Assembly: GCA_023396225.1 (NCBI GenBank)
Contig: JAEWWT010000027.1
Coordinates: forward strand, 62,001-126,000
Source of the DNA: Bacillota bacterium
GTDB taxonomy: Bacteria > Bacillota > Clostridia > Oscillospirales > Ruminococcaceae
DNA length: 64,000 bases
Reading direction: 5' to 3'
Shown piece after piece: positions 62,319 to 64,000 of this stretch (positions are counted from its first letter, which is position 1; the number at the start of each line of letters is the position of its first letter). The position numbers and the translations under genes were made by a program. Under the pieces are notes generated by a model that did not search any database, was not told the DNA's origin, and worked only from the letters and a program-made list of their open reading frames with translations.

Positions 62319-64000
62319 TTAATCTTCTTTCATGTGTGTGAGCATATCGTAATAGAAATCACAGATTTCTCCTGCAGTTTCTGATGCAAAGCTTTCAACA
62401 AACATCATTGCCCCTTTGCCAGTACGCACAGGACGGATAAGAATTCTGCCCCTGTTATCACTGAGAACAACGCCCTCTCCGCAGCTTTTTGTTGAGGAAC
62501 ACAACTTTTTCAGTACCTTTGACGGATTCCCATTAAGAGGAACAAACCTTGCAGTTGCAGAGAATGAAGGGAGAGCATTCACTGCTTCTTTAAGTTTACA
62601 GCGGTTGGCGGTGAGAATATCAAGAACAGTGAGCATAAGCATTATGGCATCTGTTGTAAACGGAAGTGACTGTGCAGCTTTTCTTGCTTCAACATCTGTA
62701 CCGTCACTGTAAAATGAACTGTATCGCAATACCTTTCTGCCGTACTGTGTAGCAAGATTGTCAGCGGCAGTAGGGAATGAATGAGGAAGTGAAATGTCAA
62801 TTCCAAGCTGGAAGCATTTAAGACAACAGAGCAGTATTAGCTTTTCGTAGAAAACATATCCTGTTTCCTCAGTATAAGCTGAAATTTTCTTGCCGTCGGA
62901 GCTTATATGAAACACAAGTCTTTCACCATTTTTGTCGTTTATTTCTGCAAGAAGGTCATTGCAGATTTTTGCAATTCTTGGTTCAGAGGTTGTTACAGAA
63001 ACGTTTATTCCGCTAAGCTTTTTAGGGAGACCACGTCTAAGCGAAAGATTGTAAAGCTCATTAATTTCTGAGCAGTGCTTTATTGTACCGAAATGTGTAA
63101 ATCCTGAACGTCGGTATTCGTTGCGGTTAAGTCCTGATTCTATAATACGTTCCTGCTGTCTTGTAAGTGGCAGGCCGTCAGAAGACACAAACTTGATTTT
63201 TGCGGTAATGCCAGCCTCAATATAACAGCCTATATCAAGAGTACAGCTTTTTACGCCTGAAGCAAACTCAGGTTCGGTACTTTCGCCTAACAGCCAGCAT
63301 TCTCCGCCTGATGACATAACTCCTGATGCAAAAGCAAGCGCAAGTGCCTGTGATGCATTTGTGCCACGATAACCGACTCCTACCTTTTCTCCGACAGAAA
63401 CAGCACAGCTTCCGAGAACAGCTGCTATCTGTGGGGTTATTATGCCGTTTGTTTCTCCGCATATACCCTCATCATCCATGCGAAGCGGCTTTGTAAAGCC
63501 GTATTTTACATCAGTTGCGGCATTTGTATCAGATTCCAAATGACGGCCATTCCATATTTTTATGCCAGGATTTACAACTGCGCCGTTGCAGATTACAGCA
63601 TTTTCACCTATTACTGCCCCCTCAAAAACACCAGCAGAAGAAAGGATTCTTGCGTTCATTCCAATAATAGCATTGTTTACTGAAGCACGTTCTCCGATAT
63701 ATGCTCCGTCAAGTACAAGTGAGCCATGTACTTTTGCGCCCTTTTCAATTGTGACATCTTTGCCAATAACACTTCCTTCAGATATAAATGCGCCCTTGTC
63801 AATCTGTGCGGATCTGTCAATGCAAACCGGTTGTTCAATGTTATCATCCGCTATCCTGCGTATATTTTCAGCCTTAACATCAAGCTTTTTATAAAGCACC
63901 GCATTCTGTGCGTTTAAAAGGTCAACAGGTGTGTTGATATCAATATAATAACCCTTATCTTCGTATGCATATACATGCAGACCTTTTTTTATTAACAGTG
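62319..64000 (-). CDS. Nucleotidyltransferase / LbH / phosphomannomutase-like fusion, partial (start beyond right edge)
   Basis: The open frame continues through the right edge: GYYIDINTPVDLLNAQNAVL is the end of a sugar-nucleotidyltransferase domain, so the true start lies outside. A left-handed beta-helix follows (CIDRSAQIDKGAFISEGSVI; VLDGAYIGERASVNNAIIG), then a region like phosphomannomutase/phosphoglucomutase. That domain keeps some fold landmarks (VGYRGTNASQALALAFASG; FVSSDGLPLTRQQ; DGTDVEARKAAQSLPFT) but lacks the TASHNP loop with the catalytic serine, so it is probably not a mutase. It may regulate or scaffold nucleotide-sugar synthesis. The visible part is 560 codons. Confidence 0.85.
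   Translation of the reverse strand, partial: LLIKKGLHVYAYEDKGYYIDINTPVDLLNAQNAVLYKKLDVKAENIRRIADDNIEQPVCIDRSAQIDKGAFISEGSVIGKDVTIEKGAKVHGSLVLDGAYIGERASVNNAIIGMNARILSSAGVFEGAVIGENAVICNGAVVNPGIKIWNGRHLESDTNAATDVKYGFTKPLRMDDEGICGETNGIITPQIAAVLGSCAVSVGEKVGVGYRGTNASQALALAFASGVMSSGGECWLLGESTEPEFASGVKSCTLDIGCYIEAGITAKIKFVSSDGLPLTRQQERIIESGLNRNEYRRSGFTHFGTIKHCSEINELYNLSLRRGLPKKLSGINVSVTTSEPRIAKICNDLLAEINDKNGERLVFHISSDGKKISAYTEETGYVFYEKLILLCCLKCFQLGIDISLPHSFPTAADNLATQYGRKVLRYSSFYSDGTDVEARKAAQSLPFTTDAIMLMLTVLDILTANRCKLKEAVNALPSFSATARFVPLNGNPSKVLKKLCSSTKSCGEGVVLSDNRGRILIRPVRTGKGAMMFVESFASETAGEICDFYYDMLTHMKED

Noticed and set aside
1..64000. tRNA or rRNA genes
   Set aside because: I looked for the T-arm consensus and cloverleaf-like stretches on both strands and saw no convincing candidate; a tRNA-scan would settle this.

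Overview
The window looks like chromosome of a low-GC, cellulose- or cellodextrin-using clostridium of the Ruminococcus type (Oscillospiraceae). This is inferred from the AT-rich sequence, the GAAAGGA-type ribosome binding sites, a tryptophan T-box, a GH94 cellobiose phosphorylase, pyruvate phosphate dikinase, and firmicute gene neighbourhoods (glmU-prs-pth-mfd, tilS-hpt-ftsH, gdpP-rplI-dnaB, secG-rnr). The species cannot be named from the sequence alone.

Layout. 1-3705: trpE-G-D-C on the minus strand behind a Trp-specific T-box leader. 3741-8113: small accessory genes (DUF2461, nitroreductase, a frameshifted DUF5131 gene, a GNAT acetyltransferase, a lipoprotein) with a MITE-like repeat. 8117-14790: complete pstSCAB-phoU-phoB-phoR phosphate operon; PstS is circularly permuted. 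15474-21079: a 5.6 kb integrative element in the 3' end of ppdK, carrying a large serine recombinase, iteron-like repeats and a HaeIII-like restriction-modification pair. 21047-23677: ppdK. 24106-35514: plus-strand housekeeping block (glmU, prs, pth, mfd, greA, lysS, a flavin reductase). 35581-38560: a broken TIGR04076 gene and cellobiose phosphorylase with a promoter and a cre/LacI-type operator. 38734-43956: TM2 protein, rnr, secG, a second MITE copy and an isolated holin-lysozyme pair. 44272-48180: a frameshifted metallo-beta-lactamase lipoprotein and the serine genes serC and serA. 48236-62263: minus-strand housekeeping block (CDF transporter, recG, ftsH, hpt, tilS, dnaB, rplI, gdpP, rnj). 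62319 to the right edge: a nucleotidyltransferase/LbH/degenerate phosphomannomutase fusion.

The most notable signals are four. (1) Four copies of an undescribed structured element, a tetraloop-type hairpin followed by a stem enclosing two hairpins, lie just before genes; three end directly at the ribosome binding site, and paired bases covary between copies. (2) At the mobile element's junctions the 11-bp attachment core is read in two frames, so integration replaces the tails of both ppdK and the recombinase; reconstructed excision gives back a normal ppdK end and a recombinase 44 residues longer. (3) PstS carries its canonical halves in swapped order. (4) Three genes are each broken by one missing base in a short homopolymer, which may reflect assembly error or real decay.

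No rRNA, tRNA or CRISPR array was seen.
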